DNA of 64,000 bases from Allomuricauda sp. ARW1Y1. Its GTDB lineage: Bacteria > Bacteroidota > Bacteroidia > Flavobacteriales > Flavobacteriaceae. This document shows, in pieces, positions 51,505-60,894 of this stretch. Within the stretch, counting starts at the first letter, position 1, and each line of letters starts with the position of its first letter. Both the position numbers and the translations under genes were made by a program. The stretch spans positions 868,001-932,000 of the forward strand of contig NZ_JACBZU010000001.1 in assembly GCF_013407935.1 (NCBI RefSeq), given 5' to 3'. The notes under the pieces were generated by a model. The model saw only the letters and a program-made list of their open reading frames with translations, made no database searches and had not been told where the DNA came from.

Positions 51505-52119
51505 ATGTGTAAATCTCATTTCAGTAAGGTTACCAGTCTTATTTTCATTTTGGCCATGATGATCTTTGTGTCTTGTAAATGGAAACACCATCAGGAAATT
51601 GACTCGATTGAAATTGCCGATGACTATATAGATGCGTTGAATGCATCGGATTACGATAAGCTGGTCGGGCTTTTTGTTGACAGTATTCGTTTTAATGAAA
51701 TGGATTATATCCGAACCTTTAGTAGGGAAGAGTATCGCTCTTTGTTCCAGTGGGATTCTGTTTTTGCACCAACATATAGAATTTTGAACGTGAAAAAGGC
51801 AGGGGGAGAGCTTCATTTGAAAGTTTCAAAGGAATGTGAAAGAATTAATTTTTTGCATGAAAAGCCCTTTGTCACCAACGAAATCATGCAAATCAAAGAC
51901 GGAGGCATCTATCAAATTGATGTTATCGAGTATGTTGATTTTAATGATTCCCTGTGGGTGGATAAAAGGGAAAAACTAGTGTCTTGGATTGAGAAGAATC
52001 ATCCAGGGCTGAACGGATTTATTTATGACCAAACCAAAGAGGGAGCTGTCAAGTTTCGAAAGGCAATAGCCTTTTATAAGAACAGCAGAGATTTCAATAA
52101 TCAGCAAGAAAATAACTAA
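51505..52119 (+). CDS. Lipoprotein, possibly NTF2/SnoaL-like
   Basis: A 204-residue protein. The N-terminal signal ends with a lipobox (MMIFVSCKW, Cys near residue 24). EIADDYIDALNASDYDKLVGLFVDSI is the helix typical at the start of NTF2/SnoaL-like domains, followed by strands such as AGGELHLKVSKEC. The assignment is tentative. The C-terminal 60 residues match nothing I know. It is followed by a small hairpin repeat and tatD. Confidence 0.65.
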   Translation: MCKSHFSKVTSLIFILAMMIFVSCKWKHHQEIDSIEIADDYIDALNASDYDKLVGLFVDSIRFNEMDYIRTFSREEYRSLFQWDSVFAPTYRILNVKKAGGELHLKVSKECERINFLHEKPFVTNEIMQIKDGGIYQIDVIEYVDFNDSLWVDKREKLVSWIEKNHPGLNGFIYDQTKEGAVKFRKAIAFYKNSRDFNNQQENN

Positions 52120-52123
52120 ATGG

Positions 52124-52143
52124 ATTCCCGCCTTCGCGGGAAT
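52124..52143. repeat. Short hairpin repeat (ATTCCCGC/GCGGGAAT)
   Basis: ATTCCCGC-CTTC-GCGGGAAT is a perfect 8-base stem with a four-base loop between two same-strand genes. It is followed by GACAT and preceded by TGG, as in widespread REP-type units found in many bacterial genomes. Confidence 0.6.
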
Positions 52144-52159
52144 GACATAACAATTACTT

Positions 52160-52927
52160 ATGATCATCACCGACACCCACACCCATTTATACAGCGAAGC
52201 TTTTGATGAGGACAGAGATGAAATGATGCAACGGGCCTTGGATGCCGGAGTGAAACGGTTTTTTGTTCCCGCCATTGATTCCACCTATACACAATCCATG
52301 TTGGATTTGGAAACCAATTATCCCGATAATGTGTTTTTGATGATGGGGCTGCACCCGACGCATGTCAAGGAAAATTATAAGGACGAGTTGTCCCACGTGG
52401 AAGAGTGGTTGTCCAAGAAAAAATTCTACGCCGTGGGCGAAATAGGGGTGGACCTGTATTGGGACAAAACCTTATTGAAGGAACAGCAAGATGCTTTTGC
52501 CTATCAGATTCGGTTGGCGAAGAAACATCAATTGCCCATTGTAATTCATTGTCGTGACGCCTTTGATGAGGTATTCGAGGTATTGGAACAGGAAAAAGGG
52601 GAGGGGCTTTTCGGGATTTTCCATTGTTTTACGGGAACCTTGGAGCAAGCACATCGTGCCCTTTCCTACAATATGAAGTTGGGTATTGGGGGGGTGGTCA
52701 CCTTTAAAAATGGTAAAATCGACCAGTTTTTGAATGAAATTGACCTTAAACACATCGTTTTGGAAACGGATGCACCCTATTTGGCGCCGGTCCCCTATCG
52801 CGGCAAACGTAATGAAAGTGCCTATGTGGTTAAGGTATTGGAAAAACTATCATCCATTTATGGCATGCCGGAAGAAGACATCGCAGAAATCACCACAGCA
52901 AACTCAAAAGAGCTATTCGGAATCTGA
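52160..52927 (+). CDS. tatD: TatD-family metal-dependent nuclease
   Basis: A 255-residue TIM-barrel hydrolase of normal size. The metal sites are DTHTHLYSEAF (His-x-His, residues 4-14), AVGEIGVDLYW (about 92-102), PIVIHCRDA, GIFHCFTG and LETDAPYLAP (about 200-209). It is a DNase-type metal hydrolase, possibly in DNA quality control. Three bases separate it from the asparaginase gene. Confidence 0.92.
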   Translation: MIITDTHTHLYSEAFDEDRDEMMQRALDAGVKRFFVPAIDSTYTQSMLDLETNYPDNVFLMMGLHPTHVKENYKDELSHVEEWLSKKKFYAVGEIGVDLYWDKTLLKEQQDAFAYQIRLAKKHQLPIVIHCRDAFDEVFEVLEQEKGEGLFGIFHCFTGTLEQAHRALSYNMKLGIGGVVTFKNGKIDQFLNEIDLKHIVLETDAPYLAPVPYRGKRNESAYVVKVLEKLSSIYGMPEEDIAEITTANSKELFGI

Positions 52928-52930
52928 TTT

Positions 52931-53962
52931 ATGAAAAAAAGGACCAACATATTGCTCATCTATACCGGAGGTACCATCGGTATGGTGAAGGATTATAAAA
53001 CCGGAGCCTTAAAGGCGTTCAATTTTGAGGAGCTGGTGAAGAATATTCCAGAGTTGAAGCAATTGGATTGCAATCTTCGTGGCGTCCCTTTTGACGATCC
53101 TATTGATTCTTCCAACATGAATCCGCATTACTGGGCCGTAATTGCATCCATTATAGAGGAGCATTATGATGATAACGATGGTTTTGTGGTGCTCCATGGC
53201 AGCGATACCATGAGCTATTCTGCGTCGGCATTAAGCTTTATGCTGGAGAACTTGGAGAAGCCTGTTATCTTTACAGGGTCGCAATTGCCCATCGGGGATT
53301 TGCGTACCGATGCCAAGGAAAACCTGATTACCTCCATCGAAATTGCCGCGCTTCAGAAAAAAGGGAAGCCCGTGCTGCAGGAAGTTGGACTGTATTTTGA
53401 GTACAAGCTCTACAGGGGCAATCGCACCACCAAGATCAATGCGGAACACTTCGAGGCTTTTGACTCCTTGAATTATCCACCTTTGGTGGAATCTGGTGTG
53501 CATTTAAAGGTGCACCATAATTATCTGATCAAAAAAGTGACAAAAAACAAGTCGCTCCAAGTCCACAAAAAAATGGACAATCGGGTGGCAATACTCAAAC
53601 TTTTTCCCGGAATCAACCAAAATGTGCTCCATGCAGTACTGAACATTCCAGATTTAAAGGCGTTGATTTTGGAAACCTATGGAGCAGGGAACGCGCCCAT
53701 GGACGATTGGTTTTTGGAAGCCATCAAAAAATCGGTAGAAAATGGATTGCATATCATAAACGTCACACAATGCTCAGGAGGAAGTGTTTTTATGGGACAC
53801 TATGAAACGAGCGAAAAGCTCAAGGAGATGCAACTGGTTAATGGCAAGGATATTACAACCGAAGCAGCTGTTACAAAAGCGATGTACCTATTGGGGACGG
53901 GGGTTCCCGACAAATTGTTCAAGACAATTTTTGAGACGCCGCTACGTGGCGAAATGGTGTAA
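52931..53962 (+). CDS. ansA: L-asparaginase, type I (AnsA-like)
   Basis: A 343-residue enzyme. The nucleophile Thr is in IYTGGTIGMV (about 10-19) and the second catalytic segment is VLHGSDTMSYSASAL (about 85-99), followed by GSQLPIGDLRTDAKENL. There is no signal peptide, so it is the cytosolic type I form. It hydrolyses asparagine to aspartate and ammonia. It is coupled to tatD. The tRNA-Ser gene follows after 66 bases. Confidence 0.92.
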   Translation: MKKRTNILLIYTGGTIGMVKDYKTGALKAFNFEELVKNIPELKQLDCNLRGVPFDDPIDSSNMNPHYWAVIASIIEEHYDDNDGFVVLHGSDTMSYSASALSFMLENLEKPVIFTGSQLPIGDLRTDAKENLITSIEIAALQKKGKPVLQEVGLYFEYKLYRGNRTTKINAEHFEAFDSLNYPPLVESGVHLKVHHNYLIKKVTKNKSLQVHKKMDNRVAILKLFPGINQNVLHAVLNIPDLKALILETYGAGNAPMDDWFLEAIKKSVENGLHIINVTQCSGGSVFMGHYETSEKLKEMQLVNGKDITTEAAVTKAMYLLGTGVPDKLFKTIFETPLRGEMV

Positions 53963-54028
53963 AATTAACGCTCCAAATTTCTATAACTGATTATTTTTTT
54001 GTTTATTGGTCGCCCTAAATGAAACAAT

Positions 54029-54116
54029 AGAGAGGTGGCCGAGTGGTCGAAGGCGCACGCCTGGAAAGTGTGTATACACCAAAAGTGTATCGAGGGTTCG
54101 AATCCCTTCCTCTCTG
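54029..54116 (+). tRNA. tRNA-Ser (anticodon GGA)
   Basis: The acceptor arms AGAGAGG (54029-54035) and CCTCTCT (54109-54115) pair fully. The anticodon loop CTGGAAA gives GGA. The long variable arm (GTATACACCAAAAGTGTAT) and the GGTTCGAATCC T-loop mark a class II serine tRNA. Confidence 0.95.
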
Positions 54117-54194
54117 CAAGGTATTTTAGTTTTTCTATTATAAAATTTTTATATCTTTAACATTATTAACTAACTAAATTTAAGTTTAAGTAAA

Positions 54195-54923
54195 ATGAAA
54201 AAAATATCCTTTACTCTGGCTGCTGCCGGAATGTTTGTGATGGGAACTACAACTGCGTCTGCAGCAATGTTGCAAGAAGAAGCTGAAGCCAGCAAAGGTT
54301 TCACCCAGGTATTGAAAGAGCAATTTATCCAAGGGGGACCTGCCTTCATGGGAATCGTATTGCTATGTTTGATCTTGGGATTGGCAGTTGCCATCGAAAG
54401 AATCATCTATTTGAATTTGGCCACTACCAATTCCACCAAATTGAAGCAACAAGTTGAGGATGCTTTGGCTTCAGGAGGTGTAGAAGCAGCCAAAGAAGTA
54501 TGTAGAAACACTAAAGGACCTGTTGCGTCTATCTACTACCAAGGTTTGGATAGAGCTGACGAAGGATTGGAATCTGCTGAGAAAGCGGTTGTTTCCTACG
54601 GAGGTGTACAAATGGGCCAGTTGGAGAAAAACGTATCTTGGTTGTCCCTGTTTATCGCCATTGCTCCCATGCTTGGGTTCATGGGTACGGTAATCGGTAT
54701 GATCCAGGCCTTCCAGAAAATTGCAGCTGTTGGTAACTTGAGTGCTTCCTTGATTGCAGGAGATATCCAGGTGGCGTTGTTGACAACCGTATTCGGTTTG
54801 ATCACTGCGATTATCCTTCAGATTTTCTACAACTATATTATTGCTAAAATCGATAGTATCGTAAATGACATGGAAGACAGCTCCATCGCTTTGATCGACA
54901 TGTTGGCTGCCCACAAGAAGTAA
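54195..54923 (+). CDS. exbB: ExbB/TolQ-family proton channel
   Basis: A 242-residue membrane protein. The N-terminal segment (about 1-24) looks like a cleavable signal or extra helix ending ASAAM. Three further helices follow: FMGIVLLCLILGLAVAIE (about 51-68), WLSLFIAIAPMLGFMGTVIGMI (about 150-171) and VALLTTVFGLITAIILQIFY (about 196-215), in the MotA/TolQ/ExbB pattern. It drives TonB-dependent transport with the two ExbD proteins of the same cluster. Confidence 0.92.
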   Translation: MKKISFTLAAAGMFVMGTTTASAAMLQEEAEASKGFTQVLKEQFIQGGPAFMGIVLLCLILGLAVAIERIIYLNLATTNSTKLKQQVEDALASGGVEAAKEVCRNTKGPVASIYYQGLDRADEGLESAEKAVVSYGGVQMGQLEKNVSWLSLFIAIAPMLGFMGTVIGMIQAFQKIAAVGNLSASLIAGDIQVALLTTVFGLITAIILQIFYNYIIAKIDSIVNDMEDSSIALIDMLAAHKK

Positions 54924-54949
54924 TTACGAATTAAAAACTATCGAGAATC

Positions 54950-55387
54950 ATGAATAAAATAGTTAAAATATTGCTCATCGTCATTGGATTGGTAGCTGCC
55001 GTACTTTGGTTCTCCCTTCCTTCTGCCGATGATCCAAGCGCCATCAACAGTGGAGCCATGAACTTTATGTTCGTAATTATGTACATCCTGTTGGCCATTG
55101 CCGTAATCACTACGGTAGTCTTCGGGTTTGCAAAATTGTTCTCTACTAAAGGAAGTTTAAAGAAGGCCCTTTTCGCCATCGGTGGATTGGCCATCGTAGT
55201 GGCCGTATCATACGGGCTTTCATCTGATAATATGGCTGTGGTCGAAGCAATGTCCGAAAGAGGCGTTGAGACTACGGAAGGAACTGTGAAAAACATTGGA
55301 ATGGGATTGAACGTTTTCTTCATCCTTACCGCAATCGCGGTAGTTCTAATGGTAGTACCAGGTTTGAAAAGAATGTTTGTAAAGTAA
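54950..55387 (+). CDS. Membrane protein of the exbB-exbD cluster, function unknown
   Basis: A 145-residue protein with four likely membrane helices (about 5-22, 40-62, 72-95 and 122-138). A short polar loop (SLPSADDPSAINSGA) lies between the first two. I do not recognise a named family. Its position between exbB and exbD (26 and 11 bases to its neighbours) suggests a partner of the ExbBD complex in flavobacteria. Confidence 0.8.
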   Translation: MNKIVKILLIVIGLVAAVLWFSLPSADDPSAINSGAMNFMFVIMYILLAIAVITTVVFGFAKLFSTKGSLKKALFAIGGLAIVVAVSYGLSSDNMAVVEAMSERGVETTEGTVKNIGMGLNVFFILTAIAVVLMVVPGLKRMFVK

Positions 55388-55398
55388 AAAGTTGAATT

Positions 55399-56004
55399 AT
55401 GCCTAGAAGAAAAGGAGCACCGGAAGTAAATGCCGGCTCCATGGCGGATATCGCGTTCCTCTTGCTTATCTTTTTCTTGGTGACCACCACCATTGAAACA
55501 GATGCAGGATTGGACAGGATGTTGCCGCCGATAGAGCCGCCAGATCAAGATGTTGTAATTAAGCAGAAGAACATTTTTACTGTGAACATCAACAAGAATG
55601 GACAGCTTTTGGTCGAGGATAATTTGATGGAAATGAAGGACCTTAGAAAGGCCGCCACCGCTTTCTTGGAGAACGGTGCAGACGGAACCTGCTCTTATTG
55701 CAAGGGTAAAAAGGACCCTTCCTCATCAGATAACCCGACAAAAGCCATTATCTCGTTGAAGAACGACAGGGAGACCAAGTATAGCACCTACATCACCGTT
55801 CAAAATGAATTGGTTGGTGCTTACAACGACTTGCGTAACCGTGAAGCTCAGCGTTTGTACGGTAAGGATTTTACCGATATGGAAGCGGATTATTTGGATC
55901 CTGAAACCCCATCGAGCGTTAGAGATGACTTGAAAGACAAAGTGAAACGTATCCAGGATATGTTCCCACAAAAGCTTTCAGAGGCAGAAACCACAACCAA
56001 TTAA
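55399..56004 (+). CDS. exbD: ExbD-family protein, long form
   Basis: A 201-residue protein with one N-terminal helix (about 17-35; MADIAFLLLIFFLVTTT). The Asp in ADIAFLLL is the conserved proton-path residue. The periplasmic domain has an insertion with CSYC (about 97-100) and a long helical C-terminus, longer than usual for ExbD. It is the first of two ExbD copies. It begins 11 bases after the four-helix protein gene. Confidence 0.9.
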   Translation: MPRRKGAPEVNAGSMADIAFLLLIFFLVTTTIETDAGLDRMLPPIEPPDQDVVIKQKNIFTVNINKNGQLLVEDNLMEMKDLRKAATAFLENGADGTCSYCKGKKDPSSSDNPTKAIISLKNDRETKYSTYITVQNELVGAYNDLRNREAQRLYGKDFTDMEADYLDPETPSSVRDDLKDKVKRIQDMFPQKLSEAETTTN

Positions 56005-56016
56005 TAACTATTTAAT

Positions 56017-56499
56017 ATGGCCAAGTTTAATAAAAAGAAGGATGGCGATTTGCCAGCGGTATCAACAGCCTCGTTGCCAGATATCGTTTTCATGCTACTG
56101 TTCTTCTTTATGACAGTAACCACAATGAAAGATAGTTCTCTAATGGTTGCCAACACTCTTCCCAATGCTTCTGAAATCAAGAAGTTGGAGAAGAAGGATC
56201 GCGTTATTTACATTTACGTAGGAACACCTACGCAAGAATATCAAAAGGTTTTTGGTTCAGAGCCAAAAATTCAATTGAACGATAAGTTTGCCAATGTGGA
56301 CGAAGTAGGTTCATTTATCTTGGCAGAACGTGCAAAAAAACCGCAAGAACTTCAAAATGTATTGACTACCGCTTTGAAAGTGGATAAGGAAGCCAATATG
56401 GGCCTTATTACCGATATTAAGCAAGAATTGAGAAAAGTGAATGCCTTGAAAGTGAATTATACCACTTACGAGGGAGATGCTTTTAACAATCTACAGTAG
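56017..56499 (+). CDS. exbD: ExbD-family protein, second copy
   Basis: A 160-residue protein with the ExbD start SLPDIVFMLLFFFMTVTTMK (helix about 18-37; Asp in LPDIVF) and a periplasmic domain. It lies 12 bases after the first exbD. Two different ExbD subunits are common in Bacteroidetes ExbB-ExbD units and may form heteromers. Confidence 0.9.
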   Translation: MAKFNKKKDGDLPAVSTASLPDIVFMLLFFFMTVTTMKDSSLMVANTLPNASEIKKLEKKDRVIYIYVGTPTQEYQKVFGSEPKIQLNDKFANVDEVGSFILAERAKKPQELQNVLTTALKVDKEANMGLITDIKQELRKVNALKVNYTTYEGDAFNNLQ

Positions 56500-56522
56500 G
56501 CAATAGCTTAGATTTAGTGGGA

Positions 56523-56556
56523 AACGCTCCAAATTTTTAATTTGGGGCGTTTTTTG
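56523..56556 (+). terminator. Terminator after the exbB-exbD cluster
   Basis: AACGCTCCAAATT pairs with AATTTGGGGCGTT (one G-T-type mismatch) and is followed by a T-run, about 24 bases after the last exbD stop and before the PorT-like gene. Confidence 0.8.
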
Positions 56557-56570
56557 TTTTAAATTCACCT

Positions 56571-57269
56571 ATGATTCGTTTTCTATTTCAATTCGCTCTT
56601 TGCGGCTTTATCCTTTTCTCTGTATCTGCATGGGGACAGGAAGCAACGGATAGCATCCAAGCGTTGGACCAAAAGTATCTGGAGGACCAGTTTTATACAG
56701 GGGTAGCCTACAACGTGTTATTGGATACGCCCGACGAGATGGATCAGCGCAATTTTAGCTATAACCTTCAAGTGGGTTTTATCAAGGATATTCCTTTGAA
56801 TAAGCGAAGAAACTTTGGTTTGGGCCTCGGTGTCGGTTACGCGGCCAATTCCTATTATTCGAATGTGGTGGCCTCCGAAGAAGAGAATGGTATTGCGTAC
56901 AACGTAGCCGTAGATGCTGACTTCAACCGTAGCAAGTTGGAAACTCATGCCATTGAGTTTCCCTTGGAACTACGTTGGCGTACTTCCACAGCGGCCGATT
57001 ATAAGTTTTGGCGTGTATATGCTGGCGTAAAATTGGGCTATGTGTTCTCGGGTCGATCTAAATTGGTGATGGATAGCAGCAATGAATCGTTTTCCAATCC
57101 TGATATTGAAACTTTTCAATATGGCCTCATGTTGAATTTTGGATACAACACATGGAACGTCCATGCCTATTACAGTTTAAACTCCGTGCTTGCGGATGGA
57201 CCAACCTTGAACGGCACAGCTCTTGAATTGAATGTGCTGCGGATCGGGCTCATTTTTTATATCCTATAA
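56571..57269 (+). CDS. PorT-like outer-membrane beta-barrel protein
   Basis: A 232-residue protein with a signal peptide (about 1-22, ending SAWGQ). It shows strand patterns that end in aromatic residues (NFGLGLGVGYAANSY, KFWRVYAGVKLGYVF, ELNVLRIGLIFYIL), typical of the PorT/SprT or outer-membrane porin-like family. PorT is part of the type IX secretion system in Bacteroidetes. Without other T9SS genes here, the specific PorT role is likely but not proven. Its stop overlaps the convergent PAP2-like gene by six bases. Confidence 0.7.
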   Translation: MIRFLFQFALCGFILFSVSAWGQEATDSIQALDQKYLEDQFYTGVAYNVLLDTPDEMDQRNFSYNLQVGFIKDIPLNKRRNFGLGLGVGYAANSYYSNVVASEEENGIAYNVAVDADFNRSKLETHAIEFPLELRWRTSTAADYKFWRVYAGVKLGYVFSGRSKLVMDSSNESFSNPDIETFQYGLMLNFGYNTWNVHAYYSLNSVLADGPTLNGTALELNVLRIGLIFYIL

Positions 57270-57866
57270 CCAGTATTTCAGAATAATCAACTGGGAACAG
57301 CTTCCCAGAAGAAACCCTATCAACAATTCGTTGGCGGTATGCGCCTTTAGATATAGGCGGGAAGTGGCCACCAGACCCGTACAAAGCGTAAACAAACTAA
57401 TGGCGATGGTAATGTTAATCTCGAAATGGATGCTTAGGGCCACTAAGAAGGTCAAGATGCTTCCCATACCCAAAAGGTGCATGCTGGTCTTAAACTTAAA
57501 GAACAATAATATAAGTGTCGCAGACGTGGCCGTCAACAGTCCCGTAAAATAGTAAAAGAGCTCATGTACGTAATTATTGGGTATCACTTTGTACAATATC
57601 ATTAAAAAAATGATACAACTAATATAAAGCGGGTATTTGCGCTCTTGAACAGTGGGAAGGAATATGGAATGGATAATCCCCAAGTTCTTTAGGATCAGGA
57701 AAAAGATGATGGGGATGATGACGGTCAAAATAAAGATGGGGAGAATGTTGCCACTTTGGGTTTCCAAGGTGCTGTATGGGGCCACCAAAAAATAAGCAAT
57801 CGTACCTCCAATCGGTATAAACAACGGATGGAACAGGTACGATATAATGTGGAATAGGTGACGCAT
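57264..57866 (-). CDS. PAP2-like membrane protein
   Basis: A 200-residue protein with about six helices. HLLGMGSILTF and SRLYLKAHTANELLIGF (about 170-186) recall the SGH and SRxxxxxHxxxD motifs of PAP2 phosphatases. The first position of the usual SGH is Met-His here, and Asp is replaced by Glu. It may be a lipid phosphatase or a degenerate relative. The gene starts at the end of rpoN (one-base overlap). Confidence 0.65.
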   Translation of the reverse strand: MRHLFHIISYLFHPLFIPIGGTIAYFLVAPYSTLETQSGNILPIFILTVIIPIIFFLILKNLGIIHSIFLPTVQERKYPLYISCIIFLMILYKVIPNNYVHELFYYFTGLLTATSATLILLFFKFKTSMHLLGMGSILTFLVALSIHFEINITIAISLFTLCTGLVATSRLYLKAHTANELLIGFLLGSCSQLIILKYWL

Positions 57867-59323
57867 TAAATCTCTTTTCGTAGTCGGGCCACCGGAATGC
57901 CCAACTGTTCCCGATATTTGGCGACCGTTCGCCGGGCAATCGGATATCCCCTTTCCTTTAGGATTTTGGCGAGCTTTGCATCGGTGAGGGGCTTTTTCTT
58001 TTCCTCATCACGGATAACGGTCTCCAAGATTTTTTTGATCTCTTTGGTCGATACATCTTCGCCCTGCTCATTTTTCATTGCCTCGGAGAAGAAATCCTTG
58101 ATCAATTTGGTGCCGTAGGGAGTGTCCACATATTTGCTATTGGCCACTCGCGACACCGTGGAAACATCCATGTCAATCCTATCGGCGATATCTTTCAAGA
58201 TCATGGGGCGCAATTTCCGCTCGTCCCCGGTCATAAAATATTCCTTTTGATATTCCATGATGGTATTCATGGTAATGTACAAGGTCTGCTGTCGCTGGCG
58301 AATGGCATCAATGAACCATTTGGCCGCATCCAACTTCTGTTTGATGAACATGACCGTATCCTTTTGGGATTTGGACTTTTCCTTGGCGTTTTTATACCCT
58401 TCGAGCATGTTGCTGTATTCTTTGGATACATGAAGCTCTGGTGCATTTCTGCCATTTAGGGTAAGCTCTAGCTCTCCATCCACTATTTTAATGGAAAAAT
58501 CGGGCACGATGTGCTCTATCATCCGGGTGTTGCCAGAGTAGGAGCCTCCTGGTTTGGGATTCAATTTTTCAATTTCCGAAATGGCCTCCTTAAGCTCTTC
58601 TTCGGAAACGTGATGTTTCTGGATGAGCTTGGTATAATGTTTCTTGGTAAAATGTTCAAAAGACCGTTCTAGGATATTAATGGCCAATTCTATTGAAGGT
58701 TTTGGCTCTTTGCGTTTGAGCTGGATGATCAAACATTCGTCCAATGAACGGGCAGCCACACCAGGGGGGTCGAGATCTTGTACAATACCAAGCACCTTTT
58801 TGATCTTATCCTCTTCCACATATATGTTCTGGGTGAAGGCCAAATCGTCCATAATGTCCGCGAGGGGTCTGCGGATATAGCCACTTTCGTCCACGCTGCC
58901 CACCAAAAACTCAGCTATGGCCCATTCTTCATCATCTAGATAGACGGTATTGAGCTGGTTGAGCAAATATTGGGTAAAGGATGTTCCCGCTGCGTAGGGG
59001 ACCCGTTTGTCCTCGTCGTCCGCACTGTAATTGTTGGCTTGGGTGCGGTAATCGGGGATTTCATCATCACTGAGGTAATCGTCTATGTTGATTTCCTCGG
59101 TGTCGATGTTTTCATGGTCCTCCGATTCATCATAGGTATCCTCGTATATATCATCCAAGGTATCCGTTTCCTCTTTGCCGCTCTCCAATGCAGGATTTTC
59201 CTCCAGCTCTTGCTTCAATCGCTGTTCAAAGGCCTGTGTGGGCAATTGAATCAGTTTCATGAGCTGAATCTGCTGCGGAGACAGTTTTTGGGAAAGTTTA
59301 AACTGTAGATGTTGCTTCAGCAT
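57866..59323 (-). CDS. rpoN: RNA polymerase sigma-54 factor
   Basis: A 485-residue protein. The N-terminal region I (LKQHLQFKLSQKLSPQQIQLMKLIQLP) is followed by an acidic region II (about 50-100). The core-binding and helix-turn-helix regions and the RpoN box ARRTVAKYRE near residue 467 are present. It directs transcription from -24/-12 promoters with enhancer-binding proteins encoded elsewhere. It is downstream of asnS by 47 bases on the same strand. Confidence 0.95.
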   Translation of the reverse strand: MLKQHLQFKLSQKLSPQQIQLMKLIQLPTQAFEQRLKQELEENPALESGKEETDTLDDIYEDTYDESEDHENIDTEEINIDDYLSDDEIPDYRTQANNYSADDEDKRVPYAAGTSFTQYLLNQLNTVYLDDEEWAIAEFLVGSVDESGYIRRPLADIMDDLAFTQNIYVEEDKIKKVLGIVQDLDPPGVAARSLDECLIIQLKRKEPKPSIELAINILERSFEHFTKKHYTKLIQKHHVSEEELKEAISEIEKLNPKPGGSYSGNTRMIEHIVPDFSIKIVDGELELTLNGRNAPELHVSKEYSNMLEGYKNAKEKSKSQKDTVMFIKQKLDAAKWFIDAIRQRQQTLYITMNTIMEYQKEYFMTGDERKLRPMILKDIADRIDMDVSTVSRVANSKYVDTPYGTKLIKDFFSEAMKNEQGEDVSTKEIKKILETVIRDEEKKKPLTDAKLAKILKERGYPIARRTVAKYREQLGIPVARLRKEI

Positions 59324-59370
59324 ATGAATTGATGAATTGGAATCTTACCTTTTAAAATACTAAAATCAAA

Positions 59371-60804
59371 TTAAAACTCCGCATTCTGCGGTGTCCTAGG
59401 GTAGGGGATTACATCTCGAATGTTGCCCATTCCCGTAGCGAACTGCACCATACGCTCAAACCCAAGGCCAAATCCACTATGCACTGCGGTGCCGAATTTT
59501 CGTAGGTCCAAATACCACCAAAGTTCCTTGGCGTCAATGTCCAGTTCCTTGATTTTCTGTTCCAGCACATCCAATCGCTCTTCCCTTTGCGAACCACCCA
59601 CAATTTCGCCGATGCCCGGGAAAAGTACGTCCATGGCTCGAACCGTTTTGCCATCGTCGTTTAGGCGCATGTAAAACGCTTTGATGTTGGCCGGATAATC
59701 GAATAGAATTACGGGACATTTAAAATGCTTTTCCACCAAAAATCGCTCATGCTCACTTTGTAGGTCAGCACCCCATTCTTCAATAGGGAATTGGAATTTT
59801 TTCTTTTTGTTGGGTTTACTGTTCTTCAATATTTCAATAGCCTCCGTGTAGGATACCCTTTTGAAATTGTTTTCTACCACAAACCTCAATTTTTCGATGA
59901 GTGCCATTTCGGAGCGTTCGTTTTGGGGTTTGCTCTTTTCCTCATCCAACAATCGTTTTTCAAGAAACTCAAGGTCATCCTGGCAATGGTCCAGCACGTA
60001 TTGAAGAATGTATTTGATGAAATCTTCGGCCAAATCCATGTTGGCATCCAGATCATAAAAGGCCATTTCGGGCTCTATCATCCAAAATTCTGCCAAGTGA
60101 CGGGATGTGTTGGAGTTCTCTGCCCTAAACGTGGGGCCAAAGGTGTATACTTTGCCCAATCCCATGGCATATGTCTCTGCTTCCAACTGACCGGACACGG
60201 TCAAATTGGTTTCCTTTCCAAAAAAGTCCTCGGTGTAATCTACCTCCCCGGCATCGTTCAAAGGCGGATTCTTCTCATCCAAGGTGGTTACCCTGAACAT
60301 TTCCCCAGCACCCTCGGCATCTGAGCCTGTGATGATAGGAGCGTGCATGTAGTAAAAACCATTTTGCTGAAAGTAACTGTGAACGGCAAAAGACAGTACC
60401 GAACGTATGCGCATGACTGCGGCAAAAGTATTGGTGCGCACCCTGAGATGTGCTTTTTCCCTTAAAAACTCCAAGGAATGCTTCTTGGGTTGAATAGGGT
60501 ACGTCTCCGGGTCGGCGGTGCCGTGCACAAATATATCGGTAACTTGGATTTCCACGCTCTGTCCACGTCCTTGGCTTTCTTCCAAGGTTCCAGTGACCTT
60601 TAGTGCTGCTCCAGTCGATATTTGCTTTAAAAGAGCCTCGTCCAAATTTTCAAAATCCACCACACATTGCATATTGTGAATGGTGGAACCATCATTCAAG
60701 GCAATGAACCTGTTGCTTCTAAATGTTTTGACCCATCCATTTACTTCAACGGAATCTCCTACGGGTTGCTTCTCCAGCAATTCTTTTATGGAATAAGAAA
60801 TCAT
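59371..60804 (-). CDS. asnS: Asparaginyl-tRNA synthetase
   Basis: A 477-residue class IIb synthetase. The N-terminal OB-fold (about 15-105; [13 protein letters not shown]) binds the anticodon. Class II motif 2 ([22 protein letters not shown], about 227-248) and motif 3 ([10 protein letters not shown], near 450) are present, and the end is [10 protein letters not shown]. It charges tRNA-Asn with asparagine. Confidence 0.96.
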   Translation of the reverse strand: MISYSIKELLEKQPVGDSVEVNGWVKTFRSNRFIALNDGSTIHNMQCVVDFENLDEALLKQISTGAALKVTGTLEESQGRGQSVEIQVTDIFVHGTADPETYPIQPKKHSLEFLREKAHLRVRTNTFAAVMRIRSVLSFAVHSYFQQNGFYYMHAPIITGSDAEGAGEMFRVTTLDEKNPPLNDAGEVDYTEDFFGKETNLTVSGQLEAETYAMGLGKVYTFGPTFRAENSNTSRHLAEFWMIEPEMAFYDLDANMDLAEDFIKYILQYVLDHCQDDLEFLEKRLLDEEKSKPQNERSEMALIEKLRFVVENNFKRVSYTEAIEILKNSKPNKKKKFQFPIEEWGADLQSEHERFLVEKHFKCPVILFDYPANIKAFYMRLNDDGKTVRAMDVLFPGIGEIVGGSQREERLDVLEQKIKELDIDAKELWWYLDLRKFGTAVHSGFGLGFERMVQFATGMGNIRDVIPYPRTPQNAEF

Positions 60805-60894
60805 TCTAAAACTATCTTTATTGAATCGGTAAAGATAGGTTTTTGATGAAAAATGATGGCAATGGAACAGCCTAATTTATGGGAGTTTCCGCTA